64,000 nucleotides of DNA. Origin: Apteryx mantelli. Taxonomy: Eukaryota; Chordata; Aves; Apterygiformes; Apterygidae. The position numbers were made by a program, and so were the translations under genes. Every line of letters begins with the position of its first letter. The first letter of the stretch is position 1. Below, one piece after another: positions 27,471 to 38,376 of the stretch. The DNA lies in NCBI RefSeq assembly GCF_036417845.1, contig NC_089979.1:116159415-116223414 (forward strand), written 5' to 3'. The notes under the pieces were generated by a model, which was given only the letters and a program-made list of their open reading frames with translations, was not told the DNA's origin and did no database searches.

Positions 27471-27559
27471 ACCGAAACAGCGATGGGCAATGCCCATTTG
27501 AGCCTTCCACAATGCCCATACAAGTGTGCCACCAACTGCTATAACCTAATTAAAGCTTT

Positions 27560-27835
27560 TGGACAAGGGCTGAGTGAGCTTTCAGGGGGCTGCAGCGGGG
27601 CTAACCCCTGCTAATCTCCCATCCCCAGTCATACTGGAGAGGAGACAGCCAGTCTTGCAGGTGGAGGACAAGAGGTACCTGGAAGGAGATTTCCCCCGGC
27701 AGCGGTGGCAAGAGCAGTACAACATGTCCCAGGAGGAACTGGGGCTCCTTTCTGGCCCCCGCAGTCCTCCCCTGACCCCGCATGAAAAGCAGCTCTGCGC
27801 TGTCCTGGCCCTTTGCTGAGGGATGTTAGCAATCA
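27560..27835 (+). other. GC-rich patch with exon-like open frame (unrecognised, weak)
   Basis: A GC-rich island in AT-rich surroundings. A pyrimidine-rich tract ending CCCATCCCCAG at 27628 could serve as a splice acceptor. The frame after it stays open for about 63 codons to a TGA at 27817-27819, and from an in-frame ATG at 27574 it is 81 codons. The predicted peptide is polar and includes QRWQEQYNMSQEELGLL. I do not recognise it as a known family. The two minus-strand frames over the same bases are also open, as expected in GC-rich DNA, which lowers the weight of the observation. No poly(A) signal was seen soon after the stop. It could be chance, a noncoding-RNA exon or a terminal exon. Confidence 0.15.
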
Positions 27836-28432
27836 GCCTCCAGATGCTCTAGCATCTAGATGTATCACCAGACACGCAGACGTGTGTTTCGCCCATGTTC
27901 TCCCCAACCTCACTAAAACAGGCTGACAGCTCCTTTCCAGGTGCTGTGTACACTGTCCTCCACTAGTCCAAGTGTTCAGAGTAGAAGGACTATTTAGAAG
28001 AGCTGTGCACAAAGAGGCACACACGGAAGTGTGTCTGAGGAGGAAAACACTAAAGCACTGCAACCCACCAAGCCAACCACTTCTCCTCCGCTTTTATGAG
28101 CTCCAGTGAGTTTGACCTCCCAGCATTAGCAATCGGTTCAACACTGTAACTAGAACGAGGGGAAACATCCCCATCCCATCTACCACATGGCAAGGAGAGT
28201 CCTTACAGCTCCCTTTCGGCACCTAAATCAGGAGATTTGCAGCTACCCTCCCTTAAAGATTTTATTGTTCAGAAACATTGCTGGGTTTCATGGTTGTAGT
28301 GGCTCATTGCAGGAAGTAAGTTAGTGGAGAAAATAGCTGAAAAGGTGATTAAAAAGGAAAAAAAATAGCAATCTGTAGTATCTAAGACCACATATTTGCA
28401 CTCTGTTCTTCTAACAAAAGGTATGATGAGCT

Positions 28433-28467
28433 TGCGCATGCGTGCACACACACACACGCACACACAC
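28433..28467. repeat. 35-bp alternating purine-pyrimidine tract: NRF1-like site fused to (CA)n
   Basis: From 28433 to 28467 purines and pyrimidines alternate without a break: TGCGCATGCGTG followed by a CA run with one CG step. Such tracts are prone to Z-DNA. The first 12 bases differ from the NRF1 consensus (TGCGCATGCGCA-type) mainly at one core base. The tract lies about 110-150 bp upstream of the POU/homeodomain motif cluster at 28538-28633. Confidence 0.7.
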
Positions 28468-28529
28468 TCATGCTTATTCTATGCTTTTTCGCCTCATCTG
28501 GCAGTCGCTTTCCGGTCCAGCAGACACTA

Positions 28530-28660
28530 ACATCTAATGAGTCAAACTTCCCATTTTCAGACTAATCAGTCGGCTGCACTAATTGCAAATGCAAATATGC
28601 AAATTTATATTAATTAATTACTCTGCTAATTAGTTCTGCGGTCTTTTTGGGGTAATAAAT
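28530..28660. promoter_or_regulatory. Candidate enhancer/CNE: tandem octamers plus homeodomain sites
   Basis: Two perfect POU octamers, ATGCAAAT, lie head-to-tail at 28589-28596 and 28597-28604, preceded by an overlapping TTGCAAAT at 28583-28590. Around them are TAATTGC (28580-28586), two overlapping TAATTA sites (28611-28616 and 28615-28620), TAATTAG (28627-28633) and an AP-1-type TGAGTCA (28538-28544). Octamer plus TAATTA clustering is typical of deeply conserved enhancers bound by POU3/BRN and homeodomain factors. Enhancer function and a link to NEUROD6, about 18 kb downstream, are inference. Conservation could not be tested here. Confidence 0.45.
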
Positions 28661-28819
28661 CATTGTGCAGTGGAAGGGAAACACGTCCTGTCCCATTTCA
28701 CTCCACATAAAAATTTAATGTACTCATTGAAGAAAATATATATAAAAAAAAAAATCTATTCTGATAGCTCTGCTTCTACTGATGAGTCCCCTACAGAAAG
28801 GTATGATTGTGAGAAGGCT

Positions 28820-29600
28820 TTCACAACTTCAGCAAATGTCATCACTAAGGTGCCTGTTAGCAATTTAATTATCACATCATGAGCTCCAGGAAAAGCCAGT
28901 TTGCTGTGCTGCTGGCTGTGACTCCGAGCTCTGTTGTTCACACATTTTGCAGCAAATGCTGTTTATACATACATGAAAGATAAGCTGGAGGAAAGTGTTC
29001 AGGTTGCTTTACCTGAATGGACTGTTAGAGCTTGCACTCAGATCCCAGGAAGCTGGGTCTGCTAAAGCCGTCATGACTCTATATGCTTTAGTCCTGGCAT
29101 CTAGAGAGATCACATCCAAATGGGCTGTCAGGAAAAATGAAAAGTAGCTGGAGAAGAGGCTGCTTGCAGAGCCCTTCTCCCTAGCCCTGAATTGTACTTT
29201 GGATCTGGTGTGCTTCAGTGAGGGACTTGGACTCTCCATCCTGGAGCTGCTGCTCATGGGCACCCCTTGCTTACCCAGCACACAGCGGATATGGGGGCTC
29301 TCCTCCACTCCCCACCCGCTGCTGGTCTGCCTAGACTCACAAAATCTGCAGCCTTCCTTTCCACTATTGAAATCCAAAATTTGTGGTGAGCTCCCCACGG
29401 TGATTTGGTGCCACAGTCGCACTGTGTAGGTCGGCCAGTGCCTGGAGCTGGGCTTCGCACAACACTCAGGTAGCACAGCCCACCCGCACCTGGAAGCTGG
29501 TGCATCTCCTAGCACAGCTCATTCTCCATCTTCCCCCTTTGAGAAAAGGGGAGAAACATCTATGTAGCATAACAAACAACCCAATGGCACCTGACTGTGA
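28820..29600. other. No gene recognised
   Basis: Mixed sequence with a moderately GC-rich part (29000-29520) that leaves reading frames open on both strands, up to 168 codons on the minus strand. The predicted peptides show no domain, have low-complexity serine-rich stretches and overlap open frames on the other strand, so I regard them as chance. Confidence 0.5.
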
Positions 29601-29618
29601 AAAAAAAATCACTGCGCC

Positions 29619-29731
29619 CCACCTGAATGCCACTTCTTGTGGCAGGGAGTTCTCCTGCCTAAGTACATATCAAGCGCAGTCCATTTAGGATGCTTTATTC
29701 AATTTTTCTTTATAAATCACCATTCAGGTGG
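29619..29731. repeat. Left copy of perfect 96-bp inverted repeat, bracketed by 11-bp inverted repeats
   Basis: Bases 29623-29718 are the exact reverse complement of 32016-32111 over 96 bp, read base by base. Identity stops abruptly on both sides. The left copy is bracketed by CCACCTGAATG (29619-29629) and its exact complement CATTCAGGTGG (29721-29731). The surrounding bases do not resemble CR1, while the right copy lies in CR1 sequence, so the left copy is more likely the derived one. A local templated insertion (fork switching or repair filler) would explain it. A staggered-break inversion duplication or an assembly artefact are alternatives. Confidence 0.85.
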
Positions 29732-29734
29732 AGT

Positions 29735-32010
29735 AAATCAAATGGAGCTAATGGAGCTACACCAATTCCCAGCAACGCTACAGCGCACAGTTTATCATAA
29801 GCATATTAGGAACTGAATTCTTTCCTAAAAGGTTTAGAAAAGTATTAGGCAAGGTACATCATCTTATCTCTGGCATGGTAACTAACTATAGAAATGGTGC
29901 AGCCACTCCCACAGCTCTCAGAAGGTTTCTTTGCCCTACACTCACTAGTTTTTCACTGTTATATACCATCATTTCAGTAAATGTGAAACGTTCACACAGC
30001 ATTTTCTTGAGAGTTTGAACGTGATCAAGTGCAATAATCCATCTCACAGAGACAGGCTGAAAACCAGATAAAGAGGTTGTAAAAGTCAACAGTGCTGCTC
30101 TTCTTGTATCTCTGAAATTCAGGCACCTGACATGTAAAAATTCTTCCAAAATGAAAAAAAAAAAAAAAGCAAATGTTTTGCTTTATGCTTTAAATTATTG
30201 GGTTTAAATTGAAACAATAAATGAGGTTTACAGGTAATTAAATTCCAAGAGCCTTTATTATGCAAGGCTTAACCAGAACTTGAGTTGTATATTTTTCTCA
30301 CAATTTGGAATCCTAGGATAGCTTATTTTTTGCTTATTTGCTCTCCCTATGCAAACACTGGAATAAAATGCTGTTAAACTGATAATCTGAGGTCCTGTGA
30401 TTTAGGTTCTGGCAAAACAGAGGAAACAAAAAAACTAGAAAAGCTAAAGTTGACTGGGCAATTTATGGAACAGCCAAAGATAAAATTTCTTTTAAAAGCT
30501 ATGCCATCTTTGCTTAAAATACTAATGTGCTCTAATGGCTTTGCCATTTAACATCATGCAAATTAAAATATTTATTTAGAAGCAAACTGCCTTTGTGCTC
30601 TTTCTAGATTTGCAGGATCCCAGAGGCACATGGGATCCAAATTGTTTGTTGTACAGTACAATCTGCCCCACCTGCCGTGAGTTTTGCCTGATACCAAAAA
30701 ACAGCTTTCTTTATAACTCTACAAGTTTTCAGAGATTAATTTGTAAAGATTTTGACAAAACTCCGCAGGTAACTCTTTAATAATGAATAGGTATGAGACG
30801 GTAGTGGGACTTTGTACTAATTTTCTGTAGCATTCTTTAAAGAGTTATATTCAAATCATAATTGCATTGGAACATGAGATATAACTTAAGACATTTGACA
30901 AAGTCTCTAGAACCTTTGATCGGTTAGCTTCAATTAGAAAGCTTCAACAGCACATGCGTCTTTTGCAAATTGCAGTAGGCGTCTTCACGGCAGGCACCGT
31001 GAATGAAATTATCTTTTTTTTTTGATCTTGTTCATAAAGTAGCTAAGAAAGTTTTGCTGATACTTATTTCTGAAGAATATTATTTTAATTCAGAACACTT
31101 ACATACAGTCAGGAAAAGGTGATACTAATAAAAATTCCATCTTGATAGTCTATGTTTATTCCCTTTCAATTACTTCTGGCTGATATTTACTCTCCTGTCA
31201 GGGCTGTGAAATTAAGACTTTTCTTAACATATAGGACAGCAAGACCCATTTGGCATCCGAGACGAAACCCAGATGAGCGTTAAGATTGACAGTGTTTTCA
31301 CCCTTATAATTAGCTATTCACACAAATGGGGTTTTAGTTTGCACTTATGCTTGGAACATGGCACTTCTTCATACAGAGAGCAGTATTCACATGTTAACAT
31401 TTTCACTTTCGCTTTTTGTTGGCAAGTAAACCAGTGTATTTGCTATTGGCTTCTGTTAGCATTTTGCTGTATACAATTCACTATTTATTAGTGCCCTATT
31501 TGAAAGGAATTTAATGTTAGCAAAGCAAGAACTAGGACTGCAGCCATGGCCCGTTTCTTTGCCCTGCTCTGGCAGATGCGTGCTATACCCTGCAGGAGCT
31601 GCCTGGAGTGACTTTGCTGTTTTCAGGTGAATGCAATCCAGATGCATAGCACCAGGTCACTGCTTTCTGGTGTCTTTTTTTGAGTGTTAAATTCCCCCCT
31701 CTATTCCCGAGAGAAGGACTGGTGGCCCAAATGCAACAGAATGTGTAACACACCGATTTAATTTGCAGACTTGTCTTCAATTGTGCCCTGACTCAGTGAT
31801 GTCTGGAAGAAGGGTGCAGAAGCAGGAAACCTTATGGCAGTACAGTAACCATTGCCAGAAATTCATCAAGGATACTGATGGATTCTGAATAAGGTCCTGC
31901 TCATTCTAATTCAAGAAATAAAAGGCTCAGTGATACAAAGGAAGGAAAAAGGATGACTAAAATGTAGCTGTTTTACTGATCCAAGATGTGATGCATTTTC
32001 TCATACACAT
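29735..32010. other. Spacer between the inverted repeat copies, no gene recognised
   Basis: About 2.3 kb of AT-rich sequence. Noted: a 9-bp tandem duplication ATGGAGCTA at 29742-29759, an A-run at about 30155-30168, and AT-rich stretches with TAATTA-like and ATGCAAATTA motifs around 30180-30580 that could be conserved noncoding DNA. No coding exon is apparent. Confidence 0.5.
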
Positions 32011-32015
32011 AAGGA

Positions 32016-32373
32016 GATTTATAAAGAAAAATTGAATAAAGCATCCTAAATGGACTGCGCTTGATATGTACTTAGGCAGGAGAACTCCCTGCCACAAGAA
32101 GTGGCATTCAGAAATGTATGTTTGCAGAAAGGAATTGATATTCATATCAGAGTTACCATAATTAATTACAATAACATTTTTGGGTCATGCTTCAGGGCTC
32201 ACAGAATTCATAACTGTTAGAGAATGGGTTGAGACTTAACAAGGGTAATCTCTTTTTAACCTTCATGTACGTTCATTAGAGGTCTCTCCCTTTGGCAACA
32301 GCTATTGCTGGACACTAGACACCGGATGAGACAGATCTTAGGTCTAAACAAATAGGGTAATTCCTCTGTTCTC
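32016..32373 (+). mobile_element. Decayed CR1/L3-type LINE 3' region, sense; includes right copy of the 96-bp inverted repeat (32016-32111)
   Basis: 'AGAACTCCCTGCCACAAGAA' with 'GTGGCATTCAG' and 'GCAGAAAGGAATTGATATTC' follows the CR1 pattern 'GGAACTCCCTGCCACAAGATGTGG...AAAAGGAATTGGA'. About 130 bp later, 32293-32373 reads 'GCAACAGCTATTGCTGGACA', 'CCGGATGAGACAGATCTTAG', 'GTCTAAACAAATAGGGTAAT' and 'TCCTCTGTTCT'. That is the sense version of the amniote CR1 tail ('CACTGTTGGAGACAGGATACTGGG...GGTCTGACCC...AATTCTTATGTTCT'). Bases 32160-32290 are too decayed to place. Bases 32016-32111 are duplicated in inverted form at 29623-29718. Confidence 0.55.
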
Positions 32374-32619
32374 GGCAGCGGACTATATCCTTACATGGTC
32401 TTTCCTTTTATGGGAATGGATGGCTTTTGGCAGTTGATTTATTCTCTTTCCTAATTCTTTTATAAGGCCAGAATAGAAAGGGGAAGAAAAAGATAAGGAA
32501 AACCTGAACACTTGAGCAAAGGAGGTAGCATAATGCACGAGTTCTTTTGTACCAATCTGAAATTAACCAATATTGTTCATCTCTTTAGAAATAATTGCTT
32601 CTACAATGGACAAGAGGAC

Positions 32620-33420
32620 AGCTAACAGGCTAGATTAAAATGAAGATTACATATAAAATCACTGGGGGAAAAAAAGAGAGAGAGAGAACAGACTAATGGT
32701 GGAGAAAAGGCGCAGAGAAGCCCTAAAGGCAAACAATAGAATGAATAAGTATGGTAACTTGCAAACCACCTAAGCAAAAAATAAAAATAACGATTGGGGA
32801 AATAGCAGTAAAATGGCAAAATCATTTGTCTATATTGAAGCTCCATGACCACAGCTCTTTGCCTCCAGGCACTCCCGGAGAGGGATGCCTTCTCACCCAA
32901 GTGGTGAGATATCTGGAGAAGCAAACCGAGGCTGCTCTTTGTCTGCCTTAAAAGAGCAGACGGACTGATTCCTCCCTCTCTTTTCCCACATCGCTGCAGC
33001 AACGAGAGGGCAGTTGCACGTGGGATGGGTCGTGGCAGGGCAAGGGGGGATTTTCCTGTGGTCCTGAGGAAATGGGGCTCGGGAAGGCCAGGACGGAGCA
33101 GCCGTGCTTGCAGCTGCCCAGTGCATGGCGGCAGCGGGGGCACGAGGGAGCCGGGGTGCCAGGCTGCAGATGCTGCGGTGGCCAGGTGCGCTGCACCACT
33201 CTGGCTCTGCGTGCACCACGCTAGTATAAGAAGTGCCATGGCACTTGAATTTGGCTCCCAGCAGCAATATAAAGCAGATCTGTGCTTCAGCACCAGGGAC
33301 TTCCACCAGGGCAGGTCACAAAAGTAGAGCTGAACCAGCACATACCTACTGGTGATAAAAAGATCTGGCCTTCTTTGTTTGACTGTATTTAGAAATCCTT
33401 CGCCCACCTTCATTGGGGGA
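32620..33420. other. GC-rich patch with open frames on both strands, probably noncoding
   Basis: A 263-codon frame runs on the minus strand (33413 to 32622). It overlaps 137- and 83-codon minus frames and a 100-codon plus frame. Its central part, roughly 32990-33240, is GC-rich, which explains the lack of stop codons in several frames at once. The peptide is low complexity (Ala/Pro/Leu/Ser) and then AT-derived (Phe/Tyr/Leu runs), with no recognisable domain or composition of a real protein. I treat it as a chance frame. Confidence 0.5.
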
Positions 33421-33429
33421 TACTTCTCT

Positions 33430-36400
33430 GTATTACACTGTGGCAGAAAGAATGATACTGTTATGTGATACGTTAAAAAAATAGTTATGGTTGCAGGGTA
33501 CCTTGGACTAGCTAAAGCTAAACCAAAATCAGAATGTTCTTCCAGTGAGTTACTCCAAAATTTCAGAGTTTGTCTTCAATCCCAGCCACAATGAAATGTT
33601 GCAATATTCCAGTTGATATATTTCCTTAGAGTATTTTCAACTGAAAAAAATACATTTGAATTTCAGAAACTGAACTTTTTCAGCTTGGACATATGAAATG
33701 GAAAACAGCAGCTATTGCTAGACACATGAGACATAAAAATGCATATTTATATGATGATGCTTTGCATCACGGAGGTTTTGCTCAGGAGCAAGTTATTGCT
33801 GGACAGCCAGGCTTCCTGCCTAGGGTACAAATCTTGATGCACAGGGACATTCATTCAGAGACAAGGTTGCACTGGATTATGGAAGACGTTATGGCCAGAG
33901 AACAAGGCCCGTAAAGAAAAACTGGGGCCCACACTACAAGTCCCGTGAGGCAGTGTATCTTCCTAGGGCAAGACACATTAACATTTAACTGACTGAAAAG
34001 TATAGATTCCAGCTCAAATGAAAAATTATTCCAGTTGGGATTTATTGACCTCATGAATGACCTTTTTTGGCTTTCTGAGCAGATAATCAACAAGTTTCAG
34101 TAACAGCAAAATGTTCCCATGAAAATTTTTGATTTGTGAGAACTGCTTTATAGTAAGAAAATCATTCTGGCAAAATATTTCCAGCCAGCTCTAGTGCTGA
34201 ACCCACAGAGATTTACAGTGGACCTCAACCTAATGTTAGCCATCAAAAAATTATCTGACCTAAGCAGGTTGTCTAACACTTCCCCGCACACACACAGTTA
34301 GTGGAAAGTAATGAAAGACAATTCCTTGCACTTTGGACCCCCAGGTGAAGATGGTGCCTTGCTCTTCCAGGTCCCTAAAAACAAGCTGAGATAGGTGGGT
34401 TTCACCCAGACGGCTATTGAGTAGGAACTGCAGGGCAATATGCGTGCTCAGTGCTGTTATTCACTGAGTATCCATCCCGGTGCTAACAGTACAACAGCTC
34501 TGCGACAAGGACCGAGCCTCGCTGCTACCCTTAGCATCACCGTATTTGCACATGTGTGTCTGGACAAAACTGAAGTACGAGCAAATTGCAGGGTCTGTAA
34601 GATTAAGTGCCAAAGACCTTAAGCTACGGCATCGCATATGTAGCTGGGAACAAAGGTTGCAGCAGCCTGAGACAACAGGAGTCTCTCTTCGATCCCCAAT
34701 TGGAAAATCCCTAGCTGAAAATGGGGCCTGAAGGATTTGGTGTAAACTTTTGGTGAGATTTTAAACATCATAATGGTTTCAGGTTGGCTTGACCACATTG
34801 CCTGGGATGTTTAGACAGCTCCAAACCAAAGCCTTGAAATAAATGTATTAGTACATAAAGAAAAAAAAAAAAGCCCCACAGATAATAAAAAGCCCTGAAA
34901 ACATCAGCTAGGGTTCTGGGGATTTTCTTGCATATTTAAAAATATTTGCTTTGGGAAAAAGTTTATTTTTTTTGTATACTGATTACTAATTTTTAGTTCT
35001 TTTAATTTCTCATTTAAATTACAGCTCTAACATAAGGAGCAGAGAGAAAAGGATTTTGCATGCCATTCTTTAACATTCACTGCCCAACTTACATAAAAAT
35101 TGAATTAAAATGCTTGTTTGCAGTTAATTCATTTTTTCCCCAGTAAATTTCTTTTACTATATCTTAACTATTTTTCTGTCTCAGAATTTTCTTATCCAGT
35201 ATGAAGTTTTAGCTTTGCACAGTAACACGATAGGAACTATGTAGGCTAAGTTTATAGCTGAATGTTAACTCTTTTGTCTTATATAAAGTATGTAAATTCA
35301 CACCTTTTTTTCTGCAATACCCAAGACACATATATGCGTCATTTTCTATGATAGCTTTATATAAACAGAGATTAAATAAAGCGTTAATGTACGAGGAGCC
35401 ATTTGAACAAGGCAAAGGTTCTTTGACTATACACTTACAAGTTGCAATTTAAACATCTGACTGCTTGGAAGCTGAGTTATAAGTTTCTGTGAAATAGAAG
35501 AGGCAGCACATTCAGGTCTGCAGGGATTTTATAAGACTGTGGTTTAACTGTGCTGTGAATAGAGAAATAAATACTGAAGCTAGATCAGGCTAGAGAGTAA
35601 CGCAAAAATGTTTAAGCTGTGCTACATTACCGGTAGAGATAGCCACATACTCCATACACAAGTGTCAGTGGCCTTTCTTTTTTCTCCTATGCCCTCAGTC
35701 TATCCTCTTTTAGCTCACACCACTGTTGCCCCAGATAAATAAGAATCAGTAACATCACTCTTGCCTCAGTCTATCACCGGTAAGAGATTTCGGGAGGTAA
35801 TTTGGCCCAGCTGGAGGAAAAATCAAAGTGGAAACTACACTTGTACATAGGAAACGTTATGTTTGTGCCTGGAATTTGCACTCATCAGGCTATCACAGGC
35901 TTCTCCAGCCACCTGTGCACTCTTTTTTTCTAATCACTTGTGCATATAAATTGGGCTCTGTGTGTGTGGAGATGGTGCCCAGGCAATTCACAGGAATCTT
36001 CACCGCATCCACCTTTGGGAAGTTGCCCCTTATGGTTTCAGTCAGAAACAGATGTTTTTAAATACATAGTTCGAATAGAAGTTTCTCATTTTCCTTTGAG
36101 GCTGAAAAATAAAACTGTTTCGTTCCGCAGTGTTCTCATCACCTACAAGTTAGAATTACGTGGATGGGAAGGGCACATGTGCTTGTGGGTTAGATCAGGA
36201 GACCAAAAGTTGCTGAGTTCTCAGTTATACCTCTGACTTACCATGTGAACCTGAGCGATAACTGTCTGTAAAACACTGGTACGAACCTAGTGAACGAGCA
36301 GGCTCTGAACCTTCATTGCACTCTGTACAGTGCTGTGAGATCTTTCTTTGCCCTGTGCTGTAAGAAATGCAAAGTAACCTTAACAATAGCAAAAGTAAAA

Positions 36401-36760
36401 GTGAAGTGGATTTCGGTTGCACATTGCTGATAAAGATTCCCAAATGCTTTAAACCAGAATCTTTTCAAGCCATTAATCAGATTTTGCTGTTTTAACAGTA
36501 GCACATGAAAAAGTACAAAGTTTTTATTTGGAAATGCTACAGTTGTGCATAAACAGTTGTTAACTTTGCATCAATGTCTCCATGGATTAAACACTCCCTA
36601 AGTACACATTGACAGCACAGATCGTTATGGTTATGGACCCTTAACATTTAAAATGGGAGGGGAGGGAGGTTGCATGTGTGTGTATTCATCTCCTTGCTCC
36701 CTCTCTTTCACAAACTATAAGGTTTAATAGCGATTAACACTAGACCACAGCACTTCTAAA
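33430..36760. other. Intergenic DNA, no gene recognised
   Basis: AT-rich sequence without a credible coding region. A-runs occur at about 34860-34872 and a CACACACACA tract at about 34286-34298. Nothing else was identified. Confidence 0.55.
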
Positions 36761-36769
36761 TTAACGATA

Positions 36770-36835
36770 GCCCTGCCAATTCTAATTGGTATTCTAATTA
36801 GTCTGACAATTCTACTAATTAAGAACATTAAACTT
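36770..36835. promoter_or_regulatory. Candidate CNE: cluster of homeodomain sites in repeated ATTCTAATT units
   Basis: TAATTG at 36783-36788 and TAATTA at 36795-36800 and 36816-36821 lie within about 40 bp. The unit ATTCTAATT (or ATTCTACTAATT) recurs three times, and CCAATTCTAATTGG (36776-36789) is nearly palindromic. This spacing of TAAT cores suits clustered homeodomain binding. Function is inferred from motifs only, about 10 kb upstream of NEUROD6. Confidence 0.35.
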
Positions 36836-38336
36836 TTTAACAAAGGCTATCTTTTTGTGTTGTGTTTGGCATAATGGAATTGAGGGTATGGGGGAGTCTG
36901 AACTGCTACTTCAGAGAATTGCTGATGATTAAAGAAAAAAAAATTGGGGGAGGACATAGAAACATTTATGTCCAGGAGCTAAATAGGAATAGGCTATCTG
37001 AATTTTATGATATATTAAATGATACAGAAATTGATTAATAAAGTGAAAACTGCAAATCCAGAATACATGGCTGAAAGAGCTGTGTCTTTTGGAAACACTG
37101 ATTTAGCCCAGGTGCTATACAGATAGGTGCTGTACAGTAGACTGAAGCTCAGCCTTCCCTTTGTTTGGAAAAAGCTCATATTTCTAAGTTTGCTTTTCCT
37201 CAGATATGAAAAAAAAGCAGAGAAAGAAAAAAAAGAGTTCCACAGTGCAACACTGCCAGTAAATATTTGTTCATTGTCAATTGAAATGTCTCATTTTGAA
37301 GAAAAAAAAAGTCTTGTTTTGATTTTATATATTATATGTGATTTTGAAAAGAAGTACTTTTTTGAGTGCTTTTGAAATGAAATAAAGACCTTACTTAGGA
37401 ACTAAGTGTCTTTTTCTCAAAATGAAATTTCATTAGAATCCACCTATCAAAAAGTTTTATGCTGAAAAGAATATGCAATTCACTGAAAGAAAACACCTTC
37501 TTTTTTTGCCACTTTAGGTTTCAAGGTCAGACTGTAAATATCTCATTCCTAATCAAGATTTCTGTTTCTATGGGAGTCAGAGCATTCGTGCAGAGTCTCT
37601 GCAAAAAGCTCTTTGATTTTAGTTGGTGCCGCAAGAAGCAAATGAATAACATATTAAACTGAAAGCAATGGTTGCCATTGCTTCACTATTTATTCCAAGG
37701 ACCTCGCCAGCCTGAATCTCAGAGATTTTATTGTGCCAACGCCTTGAAGTCAAGGAAGAGTGCAAGAACTCTGAACCTCTCAGGATCTGGCCCCAAGCTA
37801 CAAAGACCGGGGTGTAATATACCATGTATCTCACCGATTACTCCACCAATTCGTTATTGTGGTGCCTGTATTTACACTGTTCAAGGGCTTAGAGATACAG
37901 GGAGACAACTATCCAGTCACCATCTGTTGGTGACAGTAAATGTTCTCCACATGGCTGTCTTCAAAATTCATAGCAAAATACCCTTTTGAGATAAATTTTA
38001 CCTAGATGGCTTTACATAGTGAGATGCCTTACAAATCCAAAAGTAGAATGCAGAATACTGGTTGCCTCTCTAGACAGGAAGCGCACACCAAATTTCAACC
38101 CAAGACACGCGTAAAACTCTTGAACACAAGAAAGAGGCCTGACAGAGTACATTATTCAGAATGCATCGCTTTGAATACTTTGTAAAGCATATACTTTTCT
38201 CTCCTAGTCACGTTGCTGGAATAGTGAATCAAACTGAATAAGTACTTCTCCAAACATAGCAATTTAATTAAAGACAATCACAAAGAAACCAAAGTAAGGC
38301 CAGATACATACCAGCTGATATTAACAATACCATAGC

Positions 38337-38376
38337 AAAAAAAAAAAAAAAAAGAGAGAGAGAAAAGGAAAAAAAG
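38337..38376. repeat. Poly(A)/(AG)n purine tract
   Basis: Forty uninterrupted purines: an A-run, then alternating AG, then A-rich. It could be a retroelement tail plus slippage. No element body was recognised next to it. Confidence 0.8.

Noticed and set aside
29009..29515. 168-codon minus-strand frame
   Set aside because: No recognisable domain, overlaps other open frames on both strands, serine-rich composition typical of translated noncoding DNA.
32622..33413. 263-codon open frame on the minus strand, the longest after NEUROD6
   Set aside because: It lies across a GC-rich patch where several frames on both strands are open at once, its peptide is low complexity with no domain, and its end is AT-driven (Phe/Tyr/Leu runs).
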